DNA from: Pseudorhodoplanes sp.
Lineage (GTDB): Bacteria; Pseudomonadota; Alphaproteobacteria; Rhizobiales; Xanthobacteraceae
Direction: 5' to 3'
DNA length: 64,000 bases
NCBI GenBank assembly: GCA_022843165.1
Contig: JALHOD010000007.1
Span: 67,101-131,100, forward strand
Position 1 is the first letter of the stretch, and each line of letters starts with the position of its first letter. Below the pieces are notes generated by a model, which did no database searches, had not been told where the DNA came from, and saw only the letters and a list, made by a program, of their open reading frames with translations. Position numbers and translations under genes: made by a program. Shown here piece after piece: positions 55,739 to 63,387 of the stretch.

Positions 55739-56407
55739 TCAGAAGACAAAGGCCGCGGGCGCGACAAATCCGGGCAAAACCGGTGCCGTAGCGTCGAAAA
55801 TCGGCCGGGCGCCGATATCCCCGGAATTCCTGCTGTACAGCACAGCCTTGGCCGCCGGACCGTGCCCCTGGATGCAGACCAGCCGCCCGCCGTCGCGCAA
55901 TTGCCGGCACAAACCCTCCGGCGGGATTTCAACCGCACCGTTCAGCAGAATCGCGTCATAGGGCGCGTCGGCGCGGCAGCCGTCCGACAGCCGGCCCTGC
56001 ACGACCTTCACATTGGCTGCCCCGACGAGCGTCAGAGCGGCGCGCGCATCGCTGGCCAGCCGGGTATCCTCTTCCAGCGCCACCACCGAACCGGCCAGCC
56101 GGCCCAGAACGGCGGAGGAATAGCCGGTCATGCATCCGACATCGAGGACGTGATCGCTGCCCTGGATCTCGAGCGCATGGATCATCTTGGCGAGCACCAT
56201 CGGCTTGAGCAGCCGCCGGCCGCCCCCCTCGCCCGGTCCACCGACCGGTGCATCGAGATCGAAATAGGCCAGCGCGGCCTTGCCGGCCGGCAGGAAATGT
56301 TCCCGGGGGATATCCAGCATGGCGTCGATCAGACGCGGATCGGTCACGTCACTGGGGCGGACCTGGCCATCGACCATCATCCGGCGCATTGTCGCAAAAT
56401 CGGCCAT
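55739..56407 (-). CDS. PCMT-fold methyltransferase with altered substrate motif
   Basis: A 222-residue protein of the protein-L-isoaspartate methyltransferase fold. SAM motif I is VLDVGCMTGYSSAVLGRLA and ILLNGAVEIPPEGL follows, but the TISQP substrate loop of true PCMTs (present in the pcm product at 18514) is replaced by GRRLLKPMVLAKM. Isoaspartate repair is therefore doubtful. It stands directly upstream of tolC on the same strand, which hints at an envelope-related role. Confidence 0.85.
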   Translation of the reverse strand: MADFATMRRMMVDGQVRPSDVTDPRLIDAMLDIPREHFLPAGKAALAYFDLDAPVGGPGEGGGRRLLKPMVLAKMIHALEIQGSDHVLDVGCMTGYSSAVLGRLAGSVVALEEDTRLASDARAALTLVGAANVKVVQGRLSDGCRADAPYDAILLNGAVEIPPEGLCRQLRDGGRLVCIQGHGPAAKAVLYSRNSGDIGARPIFDATAPVLPGFVAPAAFVF

Positions 56408-56553
56408 GGAGAAGACCCGCGCGCGTTGTCTTGATGGCCTGCCTTGTGCGGCAAGCAGGCCAAAAAGGCAAGCCGATGCTGTAAGATAGGAAGGTTCCGT
56501 GGCGCGCAGATATGTTGCCGCCCCCAGCCCGCTCCTATATAGCGAGGGCCGAA

Positions 56554-56627
56554 GGCCACGTGGCGGAGTGGTGACGCAGCGGACTGCAAATCCGCGTACC
56601 CCGGTTCAATTCCGGGCGTGGCCTCCA
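56554..56627 (+). tRNA. tRNA-Cys (anticodon GCA)
   Basis: The acceptor stem GGCCACG (56554-56560) pairs with CGTGGCC (56617-56623); T is the discriminator and CCA is encoded. The anticodon stem GCGGA/TCCGC encloses loop CTGCAAA with GCA at 56586-56588. The T-arm is CCCGG TTCAATT CCGGG. The cloverleaf is complete. Confidence 0.95.
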
Positions 56628-56685
56628 TTTATCCCCCGGCAATGCTTTGCAACGGCGGCGACCTTTGTTATACGCCCCGTCGTGT

Positions 56686-56760
56686 TCCTCGGTAGCTCAG
56701 TGGTAGAGCAACCGGCTGTTAACCGGTTGGTCGCTGGTTCGAATCCGGCCCGAGGAGCCA
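56686..56760 (+). tRNA. tRNA-Asn (anticodon GTT)
   Basis: The acceptor stem TCCTCGG (56686-56692) pairs with CCGAGGA (56750-56756); G is the discriminator and CCA is encoded. The anticodon loop CTGTTAA carries GTT at 56718-56720. It follows tRNA-Cys by 58 bases. The D-loop and T-arm (GGTTCGAATCC) are standard. Confidence 0.96.
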
Positions 56761-56885
56761 CTTTTTCCAAAATCACCGCTGTCACCAGCCGCACAATGCG
56801 ATCCGCCGGGCGTCTTTGATCGGCGTCAAAGCGAATCTGCGCGCGCGCATCATTCTGCCCCCGTCAATAATACGGGGGTGCGGAC

Positions 56886-56993
56886 ATGCCGACAGACGTT
56901 GTCATCGTGGTCGCCGCTATCGTGGCGGCATTCGTAATTTTCGGAGCGGCCTTGGCCTGGGCCGAGATTCAGACTCGCGATCTCAAGCGGTAA
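56886..56993 (+). CDS. 35-residue single-pass membrane microprotein
   Basis: A short frame encoding 35 residues: a start MPTDVV, one hydrophobic helix (IVVAAIVAAFVIFGAALAW) and a charged tail EIQTRDLKR. The charge pattern suggests the C-terminus is cytoplasmic. GGGGGTG lies a few bases before the ATG. A hairpin (GCGGTAAGGG at 56987-56996 with CCCCTTGCCGC at 57000-57010) overlaps the stop. Function unknown. The 230 bp up to the next gene holds nothing I can identify. Confidence 0.65.
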   Translation: MPTDVVIVVAAIVAAFVIFGAALAWAEIQTRDLKR

Positions 56994-57222
56994 GGGTTTC
57001 CCCTTGCCGCAATCGGCGCGGCGACCGTCCCATTCCATTCCGCCATCATCCGGCCAAATCACCGCTCGCTGAGTGCGCGTGCGCGATGCGCCGTGCAGCA
57101 TGCCAAACGCAGCGTGTCCGTCACCCGTGCCAGTGGGCAGCGGTGGGCAATTCGCGGCTTTCCGGCCCCTTTGACTCGCCACCCAAAAGCGAGATGATCG
57201 CGACCGGAGGATACGCCGCATC

Positions 57223-57711
57223 ATGAAAAAACAGTCCAGAATTGGATTAGCCGCCGCCAAATCGCCGACCAAAAAATCCGCCAAGCCGCAGGCGCCCGCC
57301 AAAGCCGCGACCAGCCGATCGAAGCGCGAATCCGGCAACCCCGTCTTCGCGCGCGGTCTCGATGTCCGGCGCGCGATGTGGGGGCATGACGGCGCCGAAG
57401 GACAGATCGATTCCGCCAGCGACTTCATCTGGCCGATGCAGGATTACGTCACACGCTGGTGTTTCGGCGAGACCTGGACCCGCACCAAATTGCCGCGCAA
57501 GACGCGCAGCCTGGTGACGCTCGGCATATTGGTGGCGCAAGGCCGTCCGCACGAACTGAAGGTGCATGTACGCGGCGCCATCGCCAACGGCGTCAGCAAG
57601 GACGAAATCCAGGAAGTGCTGCTGCATGCCATGATCTATTCCGGCATTCCGCGCGGCGTCGAAGGTTTTCGCTCCGCAGCCGAAGTGCTGAAGGAGATGG
57701 GCCTCGAGTAG
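57223..57711 (+). CDS. carboxymuconolactone decarboxylase family protein (PcaC-like)
   Basis: A 162-residue protein. A basic Lys/Ala-rich N-terminal extension of about 40 residues precedes the CMD/AhpD fold with LPRKTRSLVTLGILVAQG, ELKVHVRGAIANGVSKDEI and QEVLLHAMIYSGIPRGVEGF. It lacks a CxxC, so it resembles PcaC (gamma-carboxymuconolactone decarboxylase of the protocatechuate branch) more than peroxidase AhpD. GGAGG precedes the ATG at long spacing. It leads a group of genes on the plus strand. Confidence 0.86.
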   Translation: MKKQSRIGLAAAKSPTKKSAKPQAPAKAATSRSKRESGNPVFARGLDVRRAMWGHDGAEGQIDSASDFIWPMQDYVTRWCFGETWTRTKLPRKTRSLVTLGILVAQGRPHELKVHVRGAIANGVSKDEIQEVLLHAMIYSGIPRGVEGFRSAAEVLKEMGLE

Positions 57712-57721
57712 AGTGCGTGGC

Positions 57722-58630
57722 ATGAGCAGCATCAGGACCGTCGGATTTATCGGCCTCGGCAATATGGGCGTGCCGATGGCGGCCAACCTCGCCAAGGCCG
57801 GCTACGAGGTGATTGCCTTCGATCTCGACGCCGGCCGTGCGCAAGGATTCGCCCTGGACCATTCCGCGCGCGCGACGGACGATCTTGCCGAGCTCGGTAA
57901 GAGCGCCGACGCCGTGATCACCATGCTGCCGACCGGGCGCGAGGTGCGGGAGGTTCTGCTCAAAACACAGAACGGCGCGCTCGCCACGCATCTCAAGCCC
58001 GGCGCTTGTGTCATCGACATGAGTTCGGCCGATCCGGTGGGCACGCGCGCGCTCGGCCAGGACCTGGCTGCGCGACAGATCATGCTGGTCGACGCGCCGG
58101 TCTCCGGCGGCGTGCCGCGCGCCAGGGACGGCTCGCTCGCCATCATGATCGGCGGCGATCCGCAGGCGATCGCCACCGTGAAGCCCCTGCTCTCGAAAAT
58201 GGGACAGAAGCTGTTCGAAGTCGGCGGCCTCGGCTGCGGCCACGCCATGAAGGCGCTGAACAATTTTCTGGCCGCCACGAGTTTTGCTGCGTCCGCCGAA
58301 GCGGTCGCGGTCGGCCGGAAATTCGGCCTCGATCCCGCGGTCATGATCGACGTGATCAACGTGTCGACCGGCCGCAGTTTCGCCAGCGAGAACCTGATCA
58401 AGCAGCATGTCCTGAGCGGCGCGTTCGGAACCGGTTTCACGCTCGGCCTGCTGGCCAAGGATGCCGGCATCGCCGCCGATCTGGCGAACCAGATCGGCAT
58501 GACCGCGCCGGTCGGCCAGTTGATCCGCGACATGTGGGCCGACGCGCGCGATGCCGTCGGCGGCGATCAGGATCACACCCGCGCGGCGACGCATTGGCAA
58601 CAACGCGCTCTGCGGCCGACGGCGGAGTGA
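57722..58630 (+). CDS. NAD(P)-dependent beta-hydroxyacid dehydrogenase (3-hydroxyisobutyrate dehydrogenase family)
   Basis: A 302-residue oxidoreductase: dinucleotide motif TVGFIGLGNMGVPMAANLAK, the family signature VDAPVSGGVPRARDGSLAIM, catalytic Lys177 in HAMKALNNF and a C-terminal all-helical domain with KDAGIAAD. Substrates in the family include 3-hydroxyisobutyrate, tartronate semialdehyde and related acids; which applies here is not visible. An in-frame GTG nine bases upstream is possible. It starts ten bases after the CMD gene. Confidence 0.9.
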   Translation: MSSIRTVGFIGLGNMGVPMAANLAKAGYEVIAFDLDAGRAQGFALDHSARATDDLAELGKSADAVITMLPTGREVREVLLKTQNGALATHLKPGACVIDMSSADPVGTRALGQDLAARQIMLVDAPVSGGVPRARDGSLAIMIGGDPQAIATVKPLLSKMGQKLFEVGGLGCGHAMKALNNFLAATSFAASAEAVAVGRKFGLDPAVMIDVINVSTGRSFASENLIKQHVLSGAFGTGFTLGLLAKDAGIAADLANQIGMTAPVGQLIRDMWADARDAVGGDQDHTRAATHWQQRALRPTAE

Positions 58631-58683
58631 AGCGATGAAATCCCGTCACGCATCCCGGATCAACGGCTGACAGGGCAACCGGC

Positions 58684-59094
58684 ATGGGCACCGCATCGCA
58701 TTCACAACCGATCGGCGCCAACGTCGACGCCATCTGGACGTATCTCGGCGATTTCAACGGATTGCCGCGCTGGCATCCCGATGTGAAATCCAGCACGCTG
58801 GGCGACGGGGACAAGATCCGTCGCCTGTCCCTGCACAACGGTGCCGAGGTGGTCGAGCGGCTGATCGCGCACGATTCCGCGGCCCGCATGTACCGCTACA
58901 GCATCATCGGCGGACCGCTTCCGCTCAAGCGCCACGAGGCCACGATCGAGGTCCGCCGCGACAATGGCGGCGCCGTCGTGGACTGGCGCTGCGATTTCGA
59001 ATCCGCCGGTCCGCCGGAGAGCGAACTGATCCCGATCTTCCAGCAAATCTTTGAGACCGGGCTCGCCAATCTCAAAATACTGGTGGAGGGCTGA
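58684..59094 (+). CDS. SRPBCC (polyketide cyclase/MxaD-like) family protein
   Basis: A 136-residue protein with the START/Bet v 1-like pocket pattern: IGANVDAIWTYLGDFNGLPR, WHPDVKSSTL and a long C-terminal helix (IPIFQQIFETGLANLKIL). Such domains hold hydrophobic ligands or act in cyclisation and hydrolysis. It lies 53 bases after the dehydrogenase gene on the same strand and 74 before the TRAP receptor gene. No specific function is deduced. Confidence 0.85.
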   Translation: MGTASHSQPIGANVDAIWTYLGDFNGLPRWHPDVKSSTLGDGDKIRRLSLHNGAEVVERLIAHDSAARMYRYSIIGGPLPLKRHEATIEVRRDNGGAVVDWRCDFESAGPPESELIPIFQQIFETGLANLKILVEG

Positions 59095-59168
59095 CGCAAA
59101 GGACCGCACGCAACCCATCCGCGCTCTGCTCGACGGCAAAACCAAAATCATTTCTTGGGAGGAAAGTC

Positions 59169-60194
59169 ATGAGACGCATTGGACTAAGTGCCGCTACCGC
59201 TTTCATCGCATGGTCGCTGGCGGTTCCGGCTTTGGCGCAAGACAAGCCGGTCGAACTCCGGTTCGGACATTGGGTGCCGCCGGCACATCCCATGCACCCT
59301 TCCGCCGAAGCGTGGGCGGAATCGATCAAGAAGGCCTCGAACGGCACCATCACGATCAAGATTTTCCCGGCGCAGCAGCTCGGAAAGGCTTTCGACCACT
59401 ACAACATGGCGCGCGACGGCATCGCCGATATCGCGCATGTCAACCCGGGCTACGAGCCAGGCCGCTTTCCGATCATGGGGGCCTCCGAACTCCCCTTCGT
59501 CTTCGCCAACGCCAAGAAGGGCAGCGCCGCGCTTGACGACTGGTATCGCAAATATGCCGACAAGGAGATGAAGGACGTCCGTTATTGCCTGACCTTCGCG
59601 CACGATCCGGCCACCATTCACACCACAAAGAAGAAGGTCGTGGTCCCGGGCGATATCGCCGGCATGAAAATCCGGCCGGCCAACGCCACCATCGCCCGCT
59701 TCGTCTCGCTGCTCGGCGGCGCCAATGTGCAGGCCTCGGCGCCTGAATCGCGCGACATCCTCGAGAAAGGCGTGGCGGAAGGCATCACCTTCCCCTGGGG
59801 CTCGATCGTGCTGTTCGGCATCGACAAGGTGACCAAGTATCACATCGACTCGGCCTTCTATGTCACCGAGCAGACTTGGGTGCTGAACAAGGCGAAGTAT
59901 GAATCGATGTCGCCGGCGCAGCGCAAGGTGATGGACGATCACTGCACCAGCGCATGGGCGGAGAAGATCGCAACGCCCTGGGCGGATTTCGAGGCCGGCG
60001 GCCGCGACAAGATCAAGGCACAGGCCGGGCATGAAGTCTATTCGCTGACGCCGTCGCAACTCGCCGAATGGCGCAAGGCCGCCGAACCACTGAAGGCGGA
60101 ATGGGAGGCGGCGGTGAAGAAGGCCGGGCACGATCCGAAGGCGATCTTCGACGACCTCAAGGCGACTTTGGGAAAATACAGCGCGGCGTACTAG
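59169..60194 (+). CDS. dctP: TRAP transporter substrate-binding protein (DctP family), orphan
   Basis: A 341-residue periplasmic receptor: signal peptide (ATAFIAWSLAVPALA), then LRFGHWVPPAHPMHPSAEAW, IKIFPAQQLGKAFDHYNMA and a mid-region AGMKIRPANATIARFV whose Arg usually binds the carboxylate. GGAGG sits before the ATG. No dctQ or dctM genes lie near, so the permease must be elsewhere. Given its neighbours an aromatic or hydroxy acid is a plausible ligand. Confidence 0.92.
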   Translation: MRRIGLSAATAFIAWSLAVPALAQDKPVELRFGHWVPPAHPMHPSAEAWAESIKKASNGTITIKIFPAQQLGKAFDHYNMARDGIADIAHVNPGYEPGRFPIMGASELPFVFANAKKGSAALDDWYRKYADKEMKDVRYCLTFAHDPATIHTTKKKVVVPGDIAGMKIRPANATIARFVSLLGGANVQASAPESRDILEKGVAEGITFPWGSIVLFGIDKVTKYHIDSAFYVTEQTWVLNKAKYESMSPAQRKVMDDHCTSAWAEKIATPWADFEAGGRDKIKAQAGHEVYSLTPSQLAEWRKAAEPLKAEWEAAVKKAGHDPKAIFDDLKATLGKYSAAY

Positions 60195-60211
60195 CCGCAT
60201 CTGCTGCGAGT

Positions 60212-60248
60212 TCAAAAAACAAGGGCGCGGAAGCTGGCTTCCGCGCCC
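60212..60248 (-). terminator. rho-independent terminator of the Bug receptor gene
   Basis: GGGCGCGGAAGC (60223-60234) pairs perfectly with GCTTCCGCGCCC (60237-60248). Read on the minus strand the stem is followed by TTGTTTTTTG. It lies 30 bases after the stop of the gene at 60279. On the plus strand it would also face dctP transcription, but without a T-tract. Confidence 0.88.
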
Positions 60249-60278
60249 TCACTACGTCAGGAGATCACGCCGTCAGGA

Positions 60279-61256
60279 TTACGGCGCCTTGGCGCCGGAC
60301 ACCTTCACGACATTGGCCCATTTCTCGATGTCCTTCTTGAGATAGGCCTCGAACTCTGCCGGGCTCATCTCCATCGGCACCGCACCCTGCTTCGCCCAGG
60401 CCGCCTTTACGTCGGGCCGCGCCATGACCTTGCGGATCTCGGCGTTGAGCTTGTCGACAACAGGCTTCGGAGTCTTGGCCGGCGCCATGATGCCGAGCCA
60501 GATCGTCGCCTCATAGCCGGGCACGCCCGCTTCAGACACGGTCGGCACGTCCGGCAACAACGACGAGCGCTTGGCGCCGGTGGTGCCCATGATTTTCACC
60601 TGACCGGCCTTGGCGTTCTCGGTCATGGTGGTGATGGCGTCGAACATCATCTGCACATGCCCGCCGATGACGCTGTTGCGCGCGTCACCCGAGGCCTTGT
60701 GCGGAACGTGCTGAATATTGGTTCCGCTCATGGCTTTGAACAATTCGCCCGCCATGTGATAGGGGGTGCCCGGGCCGGACGACGCATAGTTGAGCTTGCC
60801 GGGATCCTTCTTCGCCAGCGCGATGAATTCCTTCAGGTCCTTGGCGGGGACCGAGGGGTGGATCACCATCAGCAGATCGGAATAGTTCACCGGCGATACC
60901 GGGACCAGATCGCGCATCAGCTGATACGGCTTGTTCTGCAGCAGCGACTCGTTGGTCGTGTGCGTGTTGGACATCATCAGCAGCGTGTAGCCGTCGGGAT
61001 CGGATTTTGCGACCGCCTCGGTGCCGATGACAGCGCCCGCGCCGGGGCGGTTTTCGACCACGAAGGACTGCTTCAGCGTGTCACCCAGATGCTGCGCCAG
61101 CACGCGCGCATAGACGTCGGCGGGGCCACCGGCGCCGAACGGCACGATGATCTTGACCGACTTTGTCGGATAATCCTGTGCGTCCGCGACCTGCGGCGCG
61201 GCCGCGACCAGAGCAGCCAATGCGCCCAGCGCAAGAGTGCGCCTGAAACCAGTCAT
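60279..61256 (-). CDS. tripartite tricarboxylate transporter (Bug family) receptor, second copy
   Basis: A 325-residue periplasmic Bug receptor: signal peptide (LALGALAALVAAAPQVADA), then YPTKSVKIIVPFGAGGPADV, FVVENRPGAGAVIG, DPDGYTLLMM and LLPDVPTVSEAGVPG. GGAGG lies six bases before the ATG and a strong terminator follows. It is 99 bases downstream of the feruloyl-CoA-synthase-like gene on the same strand, probably in one transcript, so its ligand may be the ligase substrate. No TctAB genes are present. Confidence 0.94.
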   Translation of the reverse strand: MTGFRRTLALGALAALVAAAPQVADAQDYPTKSVKIIVPFGAGGPADVYARVLAQHLGDTLKQSFVVENRPGAGAVIGTEAVAKSDPDGYTLLMMSNTHTTNESLLQNKPYQLMRDLVPVSPVNYSDLLMVIHPSVPAKDLKEFIALAKKDPGKLNYASSGPGTPYHMAGELFKAMSGTNIQHVPHKASGDARNSVIGGHVQMMFDAITTMTENAKAGQVKIMGTTGAKRSSLLPDVPTVSEAGVPGYEATIWLGIMAPAKTPKPVVDKLNAEIRKVMARPDVKAAWAKQGAVPMEMSPAEFEAYLKKDIEKWANVVKVSGAKAP

Positions 61257-61355
61257 GATCTTCCTCCCTGACAGCTTTTGATTGTGACCTAGTGATAGAA
61301 CACCGCACCCGCCCCGGCAATTCCGGAGCGGAGCCTTCCGGCCCGGTCCGCTCCC

Positions 61356-63221
61356 TCACGTCATCACAACGACGTCCGGATGTTTCGCATGGTCAAAAAG
61401 CCGGCCTACCTCGGCACGGCGGTTGTCCTGCGCCACCCGCTGATTGATGTAGCCTTTGTCGGTGATTTCATTGGCGTCGATCGACGGCGCGTCGGGCAAA
61501 AGCAACACCCGCGCGATCCTGAGCGAGGCACCCTTACCGGCGGCATTCCAGCGGGAAAAGGCGGTTCGCAGATGCGCATGGACGACGGGGTGCCGTGCCA
61601 GCGCGGCGAGATCGGCCGGCGCCCCCTCGCCCACCAATTGCTTGCAGCCCGCAGCGTTCAGCCAGGCCACCAGCCCGACCTCGTCGCGGCCTTCGCCGGC
61701 CACGATCGCGTCCTGCAGAGCCGGAGACGCCGCGGCCAGGGCGCCGACCCGCAGGGCGCCAACCGCGACCCAGGTGCCGCTGTTGAGCTTGAAATCCTCC
61801 GCCGTGCGGCCATCGAACATCAGCCCCTTGTTCGGGTTTTCAGGGTCGGCAAATCGCACCGCATCCCCGATCTTGTAAAAACCGTCGTCGTCGAAGGCCT
61901 CGCGGGTTTGTTCCGGCGAACGCCAATAGCCAGGCGTGACATGCGGTCCGCGGACCCGGATTTCCAGCTTGCTGCCGTTCGGCACCAGCTTCAGCTCGAT
62001 GCCGGGAATAGGAACCCCGATCACACCGGCCTGCTCGATCAGGAAATGCGCGGCGGTGGCGAGCGGCGCGGTTTCGGTCGAACCCCAGGATGATGTCATC
62101 GGCACGCGACGGCCGGTGGCGCGCACGGACACGGCTTCCAGCCGTTCCCATAAATCCTGCGGCAGGCTCGCCCCCGCATAGAAGATCAGCCGGAGCTTGC
62201 TGAAAAACGAACGCGCCAATGCATCGTCTTTTTCCAGAAACGGCAACAGCGCGCCGAAACCGGCCGGCACATTGAAATAGATTGTCGGCGAAATCTCTGC
62301 GAGATTTCTGACCGTCTGCTCGACCAGACCCGGCACCGGCTTGCCGGCGTCGATATACAAGGTACCGGCATGCTTCAGCAGCAATCCGAAATTGTGATTG
62401 CTGCCGAACGTATGATTCCACGGCAGCCAGTCGACCAGCGTCAGATGATCCTCCGCCGCGAACGGCCAGATCTGCGCCAGCGCCTGCTGGTTCGCGGCCA
62501 GCATGCCGTGCGTGTTGATCACGCCTTTCGGAAAGCTGGTCGATCCGGAGGTGAACAGGAATTTTGCGATGGTGTCAGCCGTCGTTGCCGCCGCCGCGCG
62601 TTCGACCGCTTGGCCCGCATGCGTCGCGGCCAGGTCATCGAACGGCATCACGCCATCGAGATCGGCGCCATTACGTCCCGCAACAATTGGCGCATCGACA
62701 TGCGCAAGCGCTTTGGCGAACGGCGCCGTGTCGGAGACATAAACCAGACCCGGCGTCAGCAGCGCGCTGATATGCTTGAGCTTGGCGTGATCCTGGCTCT
62801 GCAGCGAATAGGCGACGGAAATCGGCGCCACCGGAATGCCGGCCGTATAGCCGGCGAGCATCAGCAGCGCGTGCTCGACGGAATTGCCGGACAGGATCAT
62901 GACCGGCCGCTCGGCCGACAGCCCACGATCGAGCAGCGCCTGCGCGATGGCATCGACCTTGTGGCGCGCCTGCTCATAGGTCATGCCCTGCCAGACGCCG
63001 GCGGCGTCGCGCTCGGCCAGAAACAGCCGGCCCGGCTGACGCTCGACGGCGTTGCGAAACAGCCGCGCCATGCTGGGATCGAAGGCGCCGAGGCCGCGCG
63101 CGGACGTCAGATGAAAGCCGCCGCCGCGCAATGGCTGACGCACGACGTCGGCTGGGGCATAGGCGATCGGCCGGAAACCGGCCTTGCCGCCCGGCGCGCT
63201 CGTCTGAGCTGCGGGGTTCAT
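61356..63221 (-). CDS. feruloyl-CoA synthase-like acyl-CoA ligase
   Basis: A 621-residue AMP-forming ligase. The phosphate-binding loop is FLFTSGSTSFPKG (222-232); the adenylation motif is SSWGSTETAPLATAA, GYWRSPEQTREAFDDDGFYKIGD follows, and the C-terminal Lys is Lys589 in ITDKGYINQR. Length and these variants match feruloyl-CoA synthases, which start CoA-dependent degradation of ferulate and related phenylpropenoids. No hydratase/aldolase partner is in the window. GGGAGG precedes the ATG. A palindromic operator lies upstream, with the Bug receptor gene downstream. Confidence 0.86.
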   Translation of the reverse strand: MNPAAQTSAPGGKAGFRPIAYAPADVVRQPLRGGGFHLTSARGLGAFDPSMARLFRNAVERQPGRLFLAERDAAGVWQGMTYEQARHKVDAIAQALLDRGLSAERPVMILSGNSVEHALLMLAGYTAGIPVAPISVAYSLQSQDHAKLKHISALLTPGLVYVSDTAPFAKALAHVDAPIVAGRNGADLDGVMPFDDLAATHAGQAVERAAAATTADTIAKFLFTSGSTSFPKGVINTHGMLAANQQALAQIWPFAAEDHLTLVDWLPWNHTFGSNHNFGLLLKHAGTLYIDAGKPVPGLVEQTVRNLAEISPTIYFNVPAGFGALLPFLEKDDALARSFFSKLRLIFYAGASLPQDLWERLEAVSVRATGRRVPMTSSWGSTETAPLATAAHFLIEQAGVIGVPIPGIELKLVPNGSKLEIRVRGPHVTPGYWRSPEQTREAFDDDGFYKIGDAVRFADPENPNKGLMFDGRTAEDFKLNSGTWVAVGALRVGALAAASPALQDAIVAGEGRDEVGLVAWLNAAGCKQLVGEGAPADLAALARHPVVHAHLRTAFSRWNAAGKGASLRIARVLLLPDAPSIDANEITDKGYINQRVAQDNRRAEVGRLFDHAKHPDVVVMT

Positions 63222-63268
63222 GAATCCTCCCTGGACGCCTTTTTCGGCTTGTCGGAGCGCAAGGCCCG

Positions 63269-63288
63269 ATATGCACTATAATGCATAT
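63269..63288. promoter_or_regulatory. palindromic operator upstream of the acyl-CoA ligase gene
   Basis: ATATGCA (63269-63275) and TGCATAT (63282-63288) are exact inverted repeats separated by six bases. It overlaps the -10 element of the candidate promoter at 63278-63307, so a bound protein would repress. The size and symmetry suit a MarR-type dimer such as those controlling hydroxycinnamate catabolism, but no regulator gene is in view. Confidence 0.65.
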
Positions 63289-63307
63289 AGCCCGAGGCGG
63301 CTGTCAA
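63278..63307 (-). promoter_or_regulatory. candidate sigma70 promoter of the acyl-CoA ligase gene
   Basis: On the minus strand a perfect -35 TTGACA (63307-63302) is followed after 18 bases by CATTAT (63283-63278), four of six matches to the -10 consensus. It is about 57 bases upstream of the ATG at 63221. The palindrome at 63269-63288 covers the -10. Confidence 0.6.
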
Positions 63308-63387
63308 ATGCCGTCACCGCCGGCAGCGCGGCGCGGATGGGCTGATTCAGCCAGAGGATGCAGGAAACCAACCGTTGGGGCCGCGGC

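Noticed and set aside
56436-56461. Hairpin GGCCTGC/GCAGGCC upstream of tRNA-Cys
   Set aside because: A bulged stem with A-run only on the 3' side of the plus strand and no T-tract on either strand, so not called a terminator.
59169-61256. A complete TRAP or TctABC transporter operon
   Set aside because: Only the receptor subunits are present; no dctQ, dctM, tctA or tctB frame is found around them.
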